Source: Brachionus koreanus (taxonomy: Eukaryota; Rotifera; Eurotatoria; Ploima; Brachionidae). From it: a stretch of 58,918 nt of DNA. A program made the position numbers and the translations under genes. Numbering within the stretch: position 1 is the first letter of the stretch; each line of letters starts with the position of its first letter. Positions 38,470 through 53,400 of the stretch are shown here, in pieces. The notes under the pieces were generated by a model, which had not been told where the DNA came from, searched no databases, and was given only the letters and a program-made list of their open reading frames with translations. The DNA is taken from NCBI GenBank assembly GCA_016987375.1, contig PJRA01000519.1:23679-82596 (forward strand). The letters are read 5' to 3'.

Positions 38470-41400
38470 ATGTTAACAAACGATTCGGACAGTATAGAGC
38501 GGTTCGTGCTGTCCAACGACGACGTCGAGCCGTCGATCAATAAACTAAGCCCCGAGAGTTTGCTGGACGCGCTTCTAGTCTTATACGACGAGTGTCTGAA
38601 TTTGGCACCCAGACGAGAAAAACACATAAACAGTTTTCTTGACTTTGTCAAACAATACGTCGACAAAATCAGACAATTGCGGCTTACTCGAAACGACTTC
38701 GATATTATTAAGGTGATTGGACGTGGCGCGTTCGGCGAGGTCGCTTTTGTTCGAATGAAAAACACAGACGATATTTATGCCATGAAAATTTTGAACAAAT
38801 GGGAGATTCTAAAAAGAGCAGAAGTACAAAATTTTTTTTTTACATTTTTTTTTTTTTCAAATCGAATAAAATTGAACTATGCTTTAAATTTGTTGAGAAA
38901 TTTTTTGATCAGTTATGTTCTAGGAAGTCTAAAACAGTTCTATTTTCTGATTTACTTAAGTATCAAAATTCATAGACTTATTTCATTTGTTTTTACGCGT
39001 AAGTCTTTTAAAAATTGTGATCTAATCGGTTTGAATTTTCATCTATTTTGACTAAAATATTTTAATCTTTAGTTTAGTTTATTTGAATAAATATAAATGG
39101 CACAATTGATGAAATAAACTGTTTTTTACCGTTCTATGTCTGTGAATTATTTATATATATATATTTTTTTTAAATTAAATTAATTGATTAAATGGATAAG
39201 AAAAAAAAAGAGTTTTAAGTCGACTCATTTATGATGGCATTTTGTGCAGTTTTACATTTTCTCATGTGTGTTAGTGTTCATTGCTATTTTTGTCTCGAAC
39301 ATATTGTTAAAAATTGGGTATTTTAATAGTGGTGAAGCTATTTTTTTTTAAAGAAAAAATTTTAAAATATTTTAGGTATATTTGAGTATATATTAGTAGA
39401 ATTTGATTATTAATTTAATTGTAAAGCAAAATTAATATTACAATTAAATTAAGCTAATCAGCTTAAGTCTTTTAAAAATAATAAATAGGAGAGAAAATAT
39501 TTTCAAAGGTTAACAGTATTACCTTAAATTCAAAAATTTTTGAATAAAGTCATCATTTTTAAAATGTTATATCATCTAAATTTTATTACTAAATTCTTTT
39601 ATTAGATATAGAAATCCAGAATTTTATAATTTGATTTTTTTTATCATCATCATACATTAAACTAAGAGCAAAATTGTTTTAGAGATGACTTTAAATTTTA
39701 TCATTTGCTTATTTTGATAAAACTAAAATTATTTTGGACATTTTTTAAAATAGATAACAAGAGCTAATGAGTAACACAAGTCAAATAAAACTCTTAAATA
39801 AACATAAAGTTATTAAAGGATAAAAAAATTAGTAAAATGTTCAGCAAAAAATTAAAAATTGTTTTCTAATTAGCTTTAAATGTAAATTATTTTTTTAATA
39901 AAATGGATTATTAAATTGAATATTGCTCAAAAATTGCCGTATACCTTTGCAAAGAATGTCTAACCCAAGACATGCATTTATCTTTGCAAAATCTATATTT
40001 GTTGGAATAAATTTTCTTTCAGTAAAGTGATTAAATTATTCAATAAGGAGCCGAATAGGAGAGACAATATTTTCAAAGGTTTACAGTATTACCTTAAATA
40101 TTTGTTTGTAATGCCGCACTAAAACCTCCTCTTAAAAAAAATAGTTTCGTTTTTATTCAAAATCAATGTTGAAAATTTCGCTATTTGTAAGCTTTCCGAA
40201 TCAAAGAATTTCATTTTTACTATTTCAAGCTTTAAAAAATTCAATTTTGTGAAGCATTAAAACCAAGTTTTGATGTTTTAGGGCCAAATTGAAAAAAAAA
40301 ATATTTACGGTATTTAAAAAAGATTATCGAGTTTAATTGAGAGACTAGTTTAATGCTAAACAACCAATGCTAAATGTTTAATGCTAAATGTAAAATAATT
40401 GAAAAAAGATTACGGATAATGCAAAAATGCTCAAAATTAGACTTAATATTGGATATTTACTTCAAAAGAAAAAATTAATTAACACTAGAAAGAACGGCAG
40501 ATTATGAAAAAAATTTCAAACTTTGTTATAAAAGCAAAAAAAAATATTTTTCTGAAAATTTTTTAGAAGTTAAAAAAAAATGCTTGATTTTTAAAATTGT
40601 TCAAAAAACTCAACGGACTTTCTAATGATAAAATAAATAGCTAATTGATTCCCAGTTGATATTTTAGCATCCTTATTATTATCTAACTGAAATAGGTTGG
40701 TTGAAATTTTAAAATTAAAAAGGTTTTAGTTTCTATAAATAAAATAAAAACTTTATAGTGAAAATGCTTACTAGTATGTTTTTTTTTGAGTCGAAATAGT
40801 TTAATTATTTTGTGAGTAGAATACAAAAATAATATTGTGCAGAATGTATCAAACAAATCAATATTTATTTAGTGTTTTAGAAAAATAAATTTTTTTAAAT
40901 TTAACAATAATTTATCTAGCAAATAACTTAAAAATTAGATACGCTTTTTAAAAAATTGATTCAATTTTCGAAAATTTATTTATTGGTCTTGGGTACCATT
41001 AGTGGCGGCCATTTTGATGGTTGTGTACAAGAATAAAATTTAAAAAATTTTTAAATATATAAATTCGATAGATTAAGAAAAAAGTTAAAATTTGGAAAAA
41101 AAAAATTTTCTATGAGGCCATCAAAACGGCCAACACCAAGTATTGGCGGTCTTTAGGCCGCCACCGACGGTACCAAACACTATTCAAAATGTAATTAGTG
41201 CATAATTAAACAGAAAATTTTTTAACTCTTTCAACTTTTATCTTTTTAAAAAAGCCTTGGATTGAACAGTAACATAAATAAGAAAAAGGTAGTGAATTTA
41301 AAAAATTTAATTTTTTTTTAAAAAATCAAAGCTTAGTTTAATATTTATTTTGTTTGAGAATAGAATGTCCATTTCTCTTATCTCTATTGTAAATTAAAAA

Positions 41401-44400
41401 ATAAAATTTTTTCAACATGAAATTTTTTTATTCTTCTAAAAAAAAAAGAATGCATAAACTTTATCATTTTTTAAAGACAGCATGCTACCGAGAGGAAAGA
41501 GACGTACTTGTCAAAGGTAATCCATTATGGATAACAAAATTGCACTATGCGTTCCAAGACAACGACAATTTGTATCTTGTGATGGATTATTATTGTGGCG
41601 GCGATTTGCTTACATTGTTGTCGAAATTCGACCGATTGCCCGAAGAAATGGCCAAGTTCTACTTAGCCGAAACAGTGTTGGCCATCGACTCATTGCACAA
41701 ATTAGGCTATGTACACCGAGATATCAAACCGGACAATATTCTACTGGACGTAAATGGTCACATTCGTCTGGCCGATTTTGGTTCTTGTTTAAAAATGTTT
41801 GCGGACGGAACTGTCCAATCGAACGTAGCAGTTGGCACGCCGGATTACATTTCACCGGAAATTCTCCGAGCCATGGAAGAGAACCAGGGTCGATACGGCT
41901 CTGAGTGCGATTGGTGGAGTCTGGGAATAGTCATGTTTGAAATGCTTTACGGTGAAACACCGTTTTATGCCGAATCTTTGGTAGACACATACGGGAAAAT
42001 AATGAATCATGAGAACAAATTTTCAATACCAAAAGACGACGATCCAGACTACCCACCCGTCAGTGATGAAGCAAAAAGTCTTTTAAAACAACTAATATGC
42101 AGCAACGATAAACGTTTAGGCAAGAATGGACTGGAGGATTTTAAAAATCACCCTTTTTTTGAAGGAATCGACTGGAACAATATTCGAAACATGACTCCTC
42201 CGTATATACCCGAAGTTAGCAGCCCCTACGATACGTCAAATTTTGATACCGACGACGAAATAAAGCTAAAGGTATTCGTTTATATTATATGATTACATTT
42301 CTATTTTATTTTTTGCTTAGATAAATAGTCGAGCTAAGGTGACTCTTTTTATTTAAAAAATTATCTTTTTTTTTGTTGCATCACAGAAATGAAGTGCCCT
42401 GTTTTTGCCTGAACCTATTCATTAACCTTACTAAAACATATTTCACTCAAAATTAATTATCTTTTAAGGTCATCTGTAAAAAAATTTAGGATATAAGAAA
42501 ATTTCTAAAATATGAAGAAAAAATGAATCAAGTTCACAAAAATTGGATTTGTTTTTTATGGTTTTATTTATAAAATTAAGATAAATATTACAAAATTAGT
42601 TTCACTTAATAAAAAAATTTTTTTTTTCCTAAATAAAAACATTAATTTCAAGCGCTTCGTTTAAAAATACAGGGACCAAATTCTAGAGTAAATAAAATGT
42701 ATCGGTTAATAAATAGTTAATAGTCTTTATATATTATAGTTCTTTATCAAGCAAAAATAAACAAGAATCTCATAAATCTTTATTTTCTAAATATGATAAA
42801 TGTTTGCTCGCTAAACTTAGAAATAAAACTAACTTTAAACTCATTTCTTTTGCAGTTAATACCATCGAATATAATGTTCAATGTTCGCACTATTTCTAGC
42901 CAAAAATTAACTAACTCAATAATAAATTCAAAATATTAAATTTCAAAAATGAGTTTTTAATTAAAATTTTTTCATAAATAAAAAAAATTGAAATTTAGAA
43001 AACTGATTTTAGAAAACAAATTTTGAACTTTTATTAGCTACTTCTTTTTTTATTTTAAATATTTTTTATTTTTAAATTTTTCCAAAAGTTCAATTTATAA
43101 TTATGTTTGTTTTTTTTACGCGGTACAATATAGAGTGCCGCAAAAATTATAGCAAAATTGGAAATTTATGATTTCGGCAGTCAAATGATTCCCAAAATTT
43201 TCAATTTTAATTTTATAAAAAGTAAAAAATATATCTTTTTGAGACATCAAAATAAATATTTTTCCGTAATTTAGCTCTTAAAATTATGCAATAAGCTACA
43301 AAAATAAATGACCAAGAAATTCGAATTTCTAGACTTAATGCTTATAAATAGCATTAAATTTAGTGAAGTTTAAAGTAGTTTCAATTCTTTTAAAAAATAT
43401 AATTTTTACAAAAGATTTGATTTTTGGTTTAAATTTGAATCACAAAAAAATTTATTTTAGAAATAAAATTTCAGTATTTTTTTAATTTGAAAAAAAAACC
43501 TTAATTAAATAATAAAATAAAGGAAAATTACACAAAGAAGTAAAAAATATTCAAAATGTAACATAGTGCAACATTCAAGATTGCATCAGTAAATTTTTAT
43601 TGTTATATGAAATTTTATTTTTATGATTTTATTTAATTCTTAAAAGAATTCGATTATAGACAAAATTTAATTGATGATACTTTTGAAAATTTTTTAAAAT
43701 TCTAATTATTTCAAACTATTTAATCTAAAATTGATAGAAAAAATCCTTATTTTTTTTAAATTTTTCTTTAAAAAAAAAACTCTAATCTAAAATTTAAGGA
43801 AACGTTTCCGCCAAACAAAAATGCTGCATTCAAAGGGTACCATCTTCCATTCATCGGTTATACATACACAAAAAATACCATCTTAAACGACTGTCATTCT
43901 CTGTTTGATTACATCAATTTTGATCGAATAAAAAATGTGTGCGAGACCAAAGCAGACTCATCATCCATAACCATCACAAAAACCACCGAATCGATCCACA
44001 TCGATTCCCACTCGGCCACACTAATCGGTGATTACGAATCCAAAATTACACAGCTAGAATCAGAGAAACAAGAATTGCTTACCAAATTCAACGAAATTAA
44101 ACCATTAGATCAAGTTGATTCAAATGCAGAGTCCGAATTGAAATTTAAAATTTCCGAATTGACTTCTCAGCTTGCCGAGATTACAAATCTGTACGAAACA
44201 ACCAAGCAGTCCGAGGTCGAAGAAAGAAACAAGAACAAGCATTTAGAACGAGCTGTACGCGCTCTTAAAATAGAAAAAGAACAATTGACCATGCAAGCAA
44301 TTGAATTAAAAGAGCAAGTGAGCACCCAAGCCAAAGACTTACAAGATGCTCAGCAGCAGAGAAAACTTGTAGTCCAAGAGTTTACTGACCTAAACGAAAA

Positions 44401-47400
44401 ATTCGATGAGCTAAGGTCAAAAAATGTCAAACTACAAAACGAATCTATAAAAAAGGAAGACGAAATTTTGAATATTAAAAAAGAACTTGATGATTCGAAA
44501 TACGATTTGGACAAAAAAGACCGCCAAATCGAAGAATTGAGATTTAAAATGCAAAATTTAAGTGAAATTGTAGTCACAATGGAGAATGAAAAAAAAGACT
44601 TTATGAAACAATTATCCGATGAGACTGGTTCGGACAAAACAGACCAAGAGTCCACTTTAACAGAGCTTAATAATCAGTTGAGCTTAGATTTAAATCTAGT
44701 AAAATCAAATTTGGAATTGTGTGAAAATGAAATAAGTCAATTAAAAGAGATCAATTCAAATTTGCTGAATGACATTCAAATTATTAAAGAGCGTAATTCG
44801 GCTCAAATCAAAGAGAATAATTCTAAATTTGAAGAGCAAATAAAAGAAACTGTACAAGCCAAAGACAAAGAAATCAATTTTTTAAAAATTGAAAACAAAA
44901 AGCATCTTGAAGAAAATGAAAAAGTATTTTTTTTTGTTTGCTAAATTGTTAAATTGTTGATATATTTGGATCCATTAGTTTTCATTTTTTTTTAACTAAA
45001 TTTTTTTTTATTTTAAAAAAGGACAAAATTAGAAGCTTTTTAACGGATAAGTTTTTAATTTTTAGATTAAACTAAATAACTTACTAGATAAGCCGTAAAT
45101 AGATAAAATTGACTTACAATTTTATTTTGAGATTTTTTGTTTCAAATAAACACAAGTGACTAGAAAGATAAGCCAAAATTTAGGCATTTTTCCGCTAAAA
45201 ATTTCAATCAATAATAAATTGATTTTTTCACCAACTTTGAAACTGCAACCATCGCAATTAAATTAAGTTAATTAAATACATATTTTTTAATATTATTCTT
45301 TGTTAAATATTTAATTAGATTGTTTTTTTCTAATTAAGTTTTGTTTTTAAGTTTTTGAAAAACTTAAAAACAAAACTAAACAAATAAGTTATTTAATGCT
45401 TAAGGACAAAAATAATTTTAAACGAGAATTCCTTAATTTATATCTATCAAAACAAGTTTTTTTTTTCTATTTTAAAGTACAAATTTTAGTTTTTATTTTC
45501 TAAGTGAAAAATTTTAATCTAGAATTTCATTGAATCAAAAACATAATTTTTTATTCTATTTTATTATTTAAAAAAATAATTAAATAATTTGAAAAATGAT
45601 AGCTTAAGTGCATTGGATTCATAGTTTAAATTACCCAAACGCACTGACATATTGATATATTTTTAGAATTCTTAATATTAGATTCATGATGCTTCTTTAA
45701 CTTAAATTATTCAGATAGTTCTACAAATTTCTTAAAATTTTTGTCTCATTCTAAAATAAAATTTTGTGATCATTTGAACGATAGATTCTATTAATATAAA
45801 ATTTTAAAATTAAAATAAATTTAAATTATTTTAACCTAAATTGTTCTATTAAAAACAGGTTTTGATAAACCTTGGAATTTTTGGTATTTTTGCATGGTTA
45901 TAATGAAAATTTAAATTGAATTATTTTATACCAATTTAGTGTTATAAAAAAAATGCTAGTTTTATATAATTTTTAAATATTTTAAATTAATATGATTTTT
46001 CTAATTTAAATAGAATAAAAACAAAATAATTTTGATGTGGCCTAGATCATTAGAAATGTAAATAAAGCGAAAATTAGTTTTATTATCTTATAAGGATAGT
46101 AAACATTTCGTAGTCTAAAATGTGGTCAGCTTATCTCTCAAAATTTGATCATTTTAATGATGCTAATTTTGTTGGAAATCGATGGTTTATCAATTTTTTT
46201 ATTTTTAATTTATATACCAAATTTAAAAATTAAATTTAAATTTTCTTTATTCTAAAGTTTTAAAGATAAAAGGCAAAATTCAAGTAAAATTTTCTATCAG
46301 GAGCTATTTCCAACTCAAGAAATTTTTAATTTTTATTATAGAGTTAGTCAAAAGTCAAAGTAAGATTTTAGTTAGATTTTTTAAATTTTTTTTTTAAATC
46401 AATGTTGACCAGCTCTGTTTTTACGTTTATTATTTGAAAATTTTAGAACTTTTTGCTTGAGCAGAGAAACATTCATATATTATATATAATAGAACTTGGA
46501 AATGTTAAATCAATTAATAAAGGTTTTTTATGAGTGATTTAGAATTTAAAAGAAATCATTTAGTTTATCATGTCCAGCTAGGCGACTATTTATTTGATAA
46601 AAATATTGATTGTTTTTTCAAGTAAATTGATGAAAAAGTGAAATGACGACTTTGAAAACGATAATAATTTTAAAAAATGAAGATGACCTAGTTTTTTGGC
46701 TTATTTATTTACAATATGTTGATATGATGTGCTCTTTATGAGTTTGAAACAAAAAATGTCCGTTTAGTTTTTTAAAGTTAATTGGAAAAACAAAAATCAT
46801 TTTACTTTTGATTGATTTTTATTGAAATTATAAAAAAATTTTAAATGTCTTTATATTTTAAATTTTAAAACAAAAGCAAAATATAATTTTGAGATTTTAG
46901 AGAAAAAGATTTAAGAGAGAATTTGTTAATATATTGAAACAATAGACAATAAAAAAGCTGATAAAATTCATTGGTGTCGTTTAAAGTGGTTAATTGACCG
47001 CGATTCTAAATATCAAGTTAAAACAATCGCTTAAAATTATAAAATTCTTATAGATAAATAACTTTAGCATGAAAATAAAAAATAAAGCGCATATGTTTAA
47101 AAATATGATGCGTTTATTAAAAAAAATTTGTTATTTTTTACTAATAAAATAAATTTGCTGTTTTAAGTCTAGGTAAAATTTGAAAAATTAAAATAATTTT
47201 TTTTTTATTTAAAAAAAAAATAATGGCCAGCAAGATTTATTGTTTTTATTGAAATAAACGACTAATTTTTTATTAAAGTAAAATTATCAATAAACAAATT
47301 TTTCTATATAGCCAAATGATTGAAAAAAACATTAGAATATTTGCTTAAAACTTCCCGTTTTATGTGCTTCCTCTAGTTTAAATTTTATCTAAATTGTTTG

Positions 47401-50400
47401 TTTTAAGCTTAACAACATAATTAACCGATTACAATTGGAAAAACATTCGTTGGAGGAAGAAATGAACCAGTTTAACGAGACCAAACAAGCAATGAACAAA
47501 TACGACATTCAAATGAACGAAATTTTGACAATGCTCAACGATGAGAAAATGGTTCGCGGTCATCTACGCTCCCTTGCCTCAAAATTAATTGAAGAAGTGG
47601 ACAATCTGAAGATGCAGACCACAGGCGTTAACAGCCTAATGGCAAATCCGCCGGGTTGGAAGAACCGGTGCTCGGAAAAACGCGACCGCATCAATGTACA
47701 GAGCTTACAAGTCACGCTAGAAAAAGAAATCCAAGTAAAACAGCAATATGCCAACGAGAACGCTCTGCTTAAACAAGAGCTGGATCAAAAACAGACTAAA
47801 ATAAACGAACTACAAAATCAAATTCAAGACATGCGAATGGAAATAGCTCATTACAAAAATGAAATCAAGGATCTTCGAAGTTTGAATGTCAACACCGAGC
47901 AAAAATCTCTAACAATAAACATGACTGACTCGGTTTATTCAAACGAAACAATAAATGAGCCCAAGGTGATTCAAGAAGAAACAATCGGTCCTCAAACAAA
48001 CACACAACGAACAAATTCAACTAATTCATCTTGCGCACATATTGAAACAGTTCAGATTAGTGAGCACAAATTTGAGACAATTTCATTTAATACCATCGAG
48101 CGGTGCGAGTACTGCTGTGCAATTATGTACGGCTTGACAAGACAAGCCATACGATGCAACAAGAAAGAATGTGGTTTCAAGTGTCATCCAAAGTGTAGAC
48201 AAAATTTACCATACAATTGTCCATTGAGCATAAACCAGCGACTTAAGTTGAAGGGCATTGATTTTACCCGCGGTATCGGAACTCTCATGGAGGGTCATTT
48301 GAAAATACCGAAAGCTGGTGGCGTCAAAAAAGGCTGGATTGAGCACCATGTATTTTTGTCCGATGCTCGATTATTTGTTTGTCCATTGACTGATCAAAAA
48401 CCAACTCTAAATCCTGTGCTTATAGTAGACATACGCGATCCTTTATTCTCAGTGAACACTGTGTCCGAGTCGGACGTGATACACGCGAATAAACGCGATT
48501 TGCCATGCATTTTTATAGTTAGTGTGTCCAAGCTTAAAACACCGCCATGTAGACAAAAATTTTTATTTTGTGCCAAAGACGAAAAAGACCGTTCACATTG
48601 GATAAGTGTGCTAAAAGAGCTGAATGAACGTCTAGTGCAAGCAGCTAAGCTGTCCTCGGATCCTAACATTTCAAATTTTAATAAAATAGAAGCCCGAGAG
48701 ATATGTGATGCTAGTAGTATTAGAAATGTAAATTCGGCATGTGTGTTTGATAATGAGAGAATATTGGTGGCCAGTGATGATGGCATCGAAAAATTAAACC
48801 TTAAAATTGATTGTACTATAACCAGATTTCATGATAAGCGAACATTTTCTATTGACGTTTGCCGAACGGCCAACTTAATAGTGGCCATTTCGGGAAAAAA
48901 TCACCAAATTTTTCTATTTCCCACAATGATAATTGAAAACATGAATGTTGAAGTAGTTAAAATAGAAGAGACTAAAGGATGCAGCATGTTCTGTTTGGGC
49001 AAGTTGACCAACAGTGAGCAAACATTAAGCACTAGTTCGACTGCTACGTCCAGTTCTGTTTCGTCATCCGGTTCATACACTTCGATGAGCAACACCTTGT
49101 TGTGTGTGGCAGTGAAAAAATCTGTGCTTATCTATGAAATTAGTTGTCTAACGTCAAGACCAAAAGTTAAAAAGTTGCGCGAAATTGAGCTCACAATGAA
49201 TGTGCAGTCCATTCAAATAATTAACAGCCAATTGTGTATAGGCTTTCAGTCCGAATTTGCGCTTTATTCAATTGCTCAAGAAAGCGCTCCCATTGCGCTA
49301 AATCAACCAGACAAAGATCCCTCGCTTAATTTTCTTACTGATAATCCGATTAATGCTCTAATGGCTGTTCAAATCACGCCTGAAGAGTATCTGCTAGTTT
49401 TTGAGAGTAAGTCTAACATTTTAATTATCAATTTTTTTAGTTTAGTTTAGCACTAGAAGCACCAAGCAATTTTTCACGTTTTTTTTCTATTCAAAAATAT
49501 TTTATAAAAAACTATAGAAATTATATAAAGTAATACAATTTTTTAAAAATAAATAATATCAATCAAAAGAGATATATTCATTTGAAAAATCTATTCAAAA
49601 GATAAGAGGTTTTAAAAATTTTTTAAACGAGTCAAAATGACTCGTTTGGTGCTTCAAGTGTTAGTTAGTTTATTGAATAAATATAAAAATAAATGGGGCA
49701 CAATTGGTGACATACATACATCGTTGTTTACAGTACTATGTCTGTTAATTACTTTTAATAAATTTGTTTTCTTAATTGAATTAAATGATTAAATGAATTA
49801 GAACAAAAAAAAACGGTACGAATGGTTTTTCTTGAGCTAATAGTTTAGCTTCTTGTGCAAATGCTTTGACTCTTAATTTTCTAAGCTGATGCCACCCAGA
49901 ATGCTTTTTGTTTCTCTCTGTCCTTCTTTATTTTGTTTGTCAATTAGTCTTTTTCTAGTGTCCTATGCAATACATAGTTCTTTAAAACGTAACTAAATAT
50001 TATCTGAAAGGCCGTAGTGCAAGCTTATCGTTGGGATTCGAAGCATTTTGTGTATTTATTTATTTCAGCTGACGTCTAGAAGGCGATGTAAAAAAAAATT
50101 AATACGAATAAGACAAAAAAATGTTAAGTGTTAGCAATTGAACAGAGAAAATATTCGAAATTGATTAGGAATATTTTTGCGCTAAAAAATTAAATTTTTA
50201 GATATTTAAATTTTCTCAAATTTACTATAAAAAAAACATTATTTTATTCAATTTAAAATCTTTATTCTTATTGAATAAATTCTCATATTTTTTGAATGTA
50301 AATTTAAAATATTTTTGTTGGCTTTTAGGATGAGCCAAAAAATTTTGTTTTTTTTTTTAAACTTTTTTAAATTTATTAATTTCATAGTAAGCTTGTATTC

Positions 50401-53400
50401 AAATAAAAATCAGTATGCTCTCAAGTCTATAGCCATCTATCAGAGTGTATTTCGATTTATCTACCATTTATGGCTTCTTCAACTTGGTCTTGGCTAGTAA
50501 AATTCCGTTTTCAAAAAAAAATTGCCATTGAGTGAAAAAGATGATCACCATAAGAAGAAAGATCTTGTCTTTTTTCTGGATGAGCAAGGAGTTCTAGAAA
50601 TGAGACCTAATTAAGAAGTATGAGATCTAGCAGTATCTTAAGAAAATCTAGCTTTCGATTGCCCAAAAAAGGATATTTTTCTTGAATTAAAAGATGCGTT
50701 CATTATTCAGAATTAAGTTCTAGAATTAAAGAACGACTTTCTAGAACGAGCTCAAAGTATATTACCCATAGAAAATTCCATCAAGCAATCAAAAACACAG
50801 TTTTACCTTTTTATCACGACTGACTTTGGTTGAGCCAATTCTCACTACAAGTAATGATCTGTCTGAAGGCCGTTCATTTTAAACTAGTTTTATTTGTAAA
50901 TAGTATTGTAATGTGTCGTTGAATATCGAAATGTGTCAACACATGGGGAACACTTAGGAACATTTTGTCTTGAAGTGCATTAAATTTTGTTTATTCTAAC
51001 ACATTATATGAGATAAAATTTTAGAATTAGAAAGATGCTAAAATCAAAAATATTAAACCTTTAAAAAAGCGCAAAATTTTCATTTTCCTTTTTGCGATAC
51101 AAACTAGATATAAAAATTTAAAGAGAAGAATCTGATCAAATCCTCGGTTATTAAATAAAAATTTTGTTAAAGGAATCATTTCTAAAAATATCTAACTTTT
51201 TAAAATAGGCAAAATTTAATTTTGAACAATTTTTTAGACATTTGATTTTTAATTTTATTTAAAAAAATCTATTTGACTTTGATATTGAAACTAGAATGCG
51301 TGTTTCTGAGCCCTTCTAGAGAAATTTATGTCTTATATGAAGTGAAAAAAATATACATATCATTTTAGAATTCTTCATCCAGATTTACTTTAGAATCAAT
51401 TATATTTCAACAGTGATTTTTTATCATTTATTAAGATTATTTTAATTTCAAAATCGGGTCTTTTATCAACTGCTTAAATCAATTTAAAATATTTAATCAC
51501 AATGTATCAATTATTCTAAAATTTTTTTGAAATTAAAACCAAAAATTTTATTACAGTAAAGCTTGGTTATAGCAATTTTTAAAACTTCATTTGACATTTC
51601 CCAGAATTCTTTTAAAGACTGATCGTCATGCAAATAATTAAAAGTTATTTCTGATTTGCTCTTTAAAAAGGTCTAGCTACTTCGACTGTGCCATAAATTT
51701 TATTTTCTGAAATACAGGCACCTTACATCTGATAAGAAATTCAAGAATTAAGTTTAAGTTGACTGCTTGTTGACGATCTAAACTTAAAAAATAAGTATTA
51801 ATTGTTATGTAAAGTAAATCTAATTGATAATTTAAAGCTTGAGCAATCAAATACAGAAAATCATACAATACATTAAATTGGCTTGTGGTACAGATATAGA
51901 CGTTCTAGTGATTGTGCTTTTTCTTTTTCTCTTGAAAAAACTTTGTTTTGCTTATTAAATTTTTAAAATTTGTTTTTATCGCCTTTAAGGCGCTCATTGA
52001 AATAAATAAATAAATAATTAAATTTTGGTATGAATTTAAAAAAATTTGGTTTTTTTATTAAAAAATTGTGGTATTCAAAAAAAATTCTATAAAAATTAAT
52101 TTTAACATTGTTTACATTAAAAAAGCTTATTTTTTTGTAGTTCAATTGGGTTATAATTTTATATTTTTTATTTTAGACTTAGGAATATATGTTAGTATAA
52201 GCGGACGTCGAAGTCGAATGGAAGAGATAATGTGGCCTAGCAGACCATTGCATGTGGCCTACAAAGATCCCTATCTGATGTGTTTCTGTGAACGCGGGAT
52301 CGATGTATTCAATGTTGCCAAAGGAGAATGGATTCAAATTCTGCAATTTTCTAAGGTAAAAAAAGAAAAAATCACAATCATAAATCTATTTTTCCAATTT
52401 TTTTCCAGACAAAACCACTGGACCGATCTGGTTCTTTGGCCATCTCAGTTGAATCACAAGATGCAATAAGCTTAATACATTTTAAACAAATTGGTGAAGG
52501 TAAGATGAACAAAATTTATTTAAGCTCATAAAATAAAAAAATTGATTAATGCTAATTAAAAAGATAACATAATATCTATAGCACCTCGGAATAGATCCTT
52601 AATAAAAAGTAAATTTCGCAAAAGCTCGCTAAATCGCAACGAAGAAACTTATCTATCTCTGGCAAATACCACCATAAATAATAATAACACTTTAATTAAC
52701 AACACAGGACATCAAGGCTCAACAGCTCTCAATTATTCGACTTCAAGTGCGTCAACTTCGGGTAACTCACGTAAATCGCTTATATCGGGCCCGATTAATT
52801 TTCAGCACATACAGCACATCGGTCCAAATGATGGAAAAACACTAATGACTGGCGAAAATTCAAATGGACTTCCGCCACTGTCCGGTACAAGCCGTCTGGT
52901 GAACATTTCCCTAAATGAGAGCAATTCAGTGCATTCAAACTATCATCCTCCGCCGAAAAAGTCACAATCCTCTAGCGGTATGAGGCAAATAACCAAAAAT
53001 GAAATATCGGCACCGACAAATTTTAGACATGTAGTGCGTGGACTTGAGGAATTCGGATTTGCCAAAGAGAGTGTCTCATTAAAAATGCCGTCAAGTCCTA
53101 CGCTCAATAAATCAAACAATTCGCCAAATTCAGCCCATCAACTTCCCAATATTCAAACCCAAGTCAAATCCTCGTCACTCTCTTCATCTTCTTCGTCCTC
53201 TTCGTCTATTCTTCATTCACCAAATTCGCTCAACTCATCGGTCAATACAAGCAATCAAAATGGAAACGCAAACAATACTGATAGCTTAGCGCAATCTATA
53301 CCGAATACTTTGAAAACAAATTCAGTTTTGTACAATGGTAATTAGTTTTTTCAAAAGATCTAAAAAGATCCTATTAGGCTAAAGCAAAAAAATAAAAAAA

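Noticed and set aside
44350..44655. Minus-strand serine-rich frame inside MRCK exon 3
   Set aside because: Antisense shadow of the coiled-coil coding sequence.
48394..48786. Minus-strand 130-codon frame inside MRCK exon 4
   Set aside because: Antisense shadow of the PH/CNH region, which has clear sense homology.
49407..49450. MRCK exon 4 frame continuing to a stop at 49450
   Set aside because: Retained-intron reading into a MITE flank; the GTAAGT donor at 49407 and the CNH continuation in the next exon show the true structure.
52845..53345. Separate Ser/Asn-rich gene
   Set aside because: It is the in-frame C-terminal part of MRCK containing the CRIB motif and spliced at both ends.
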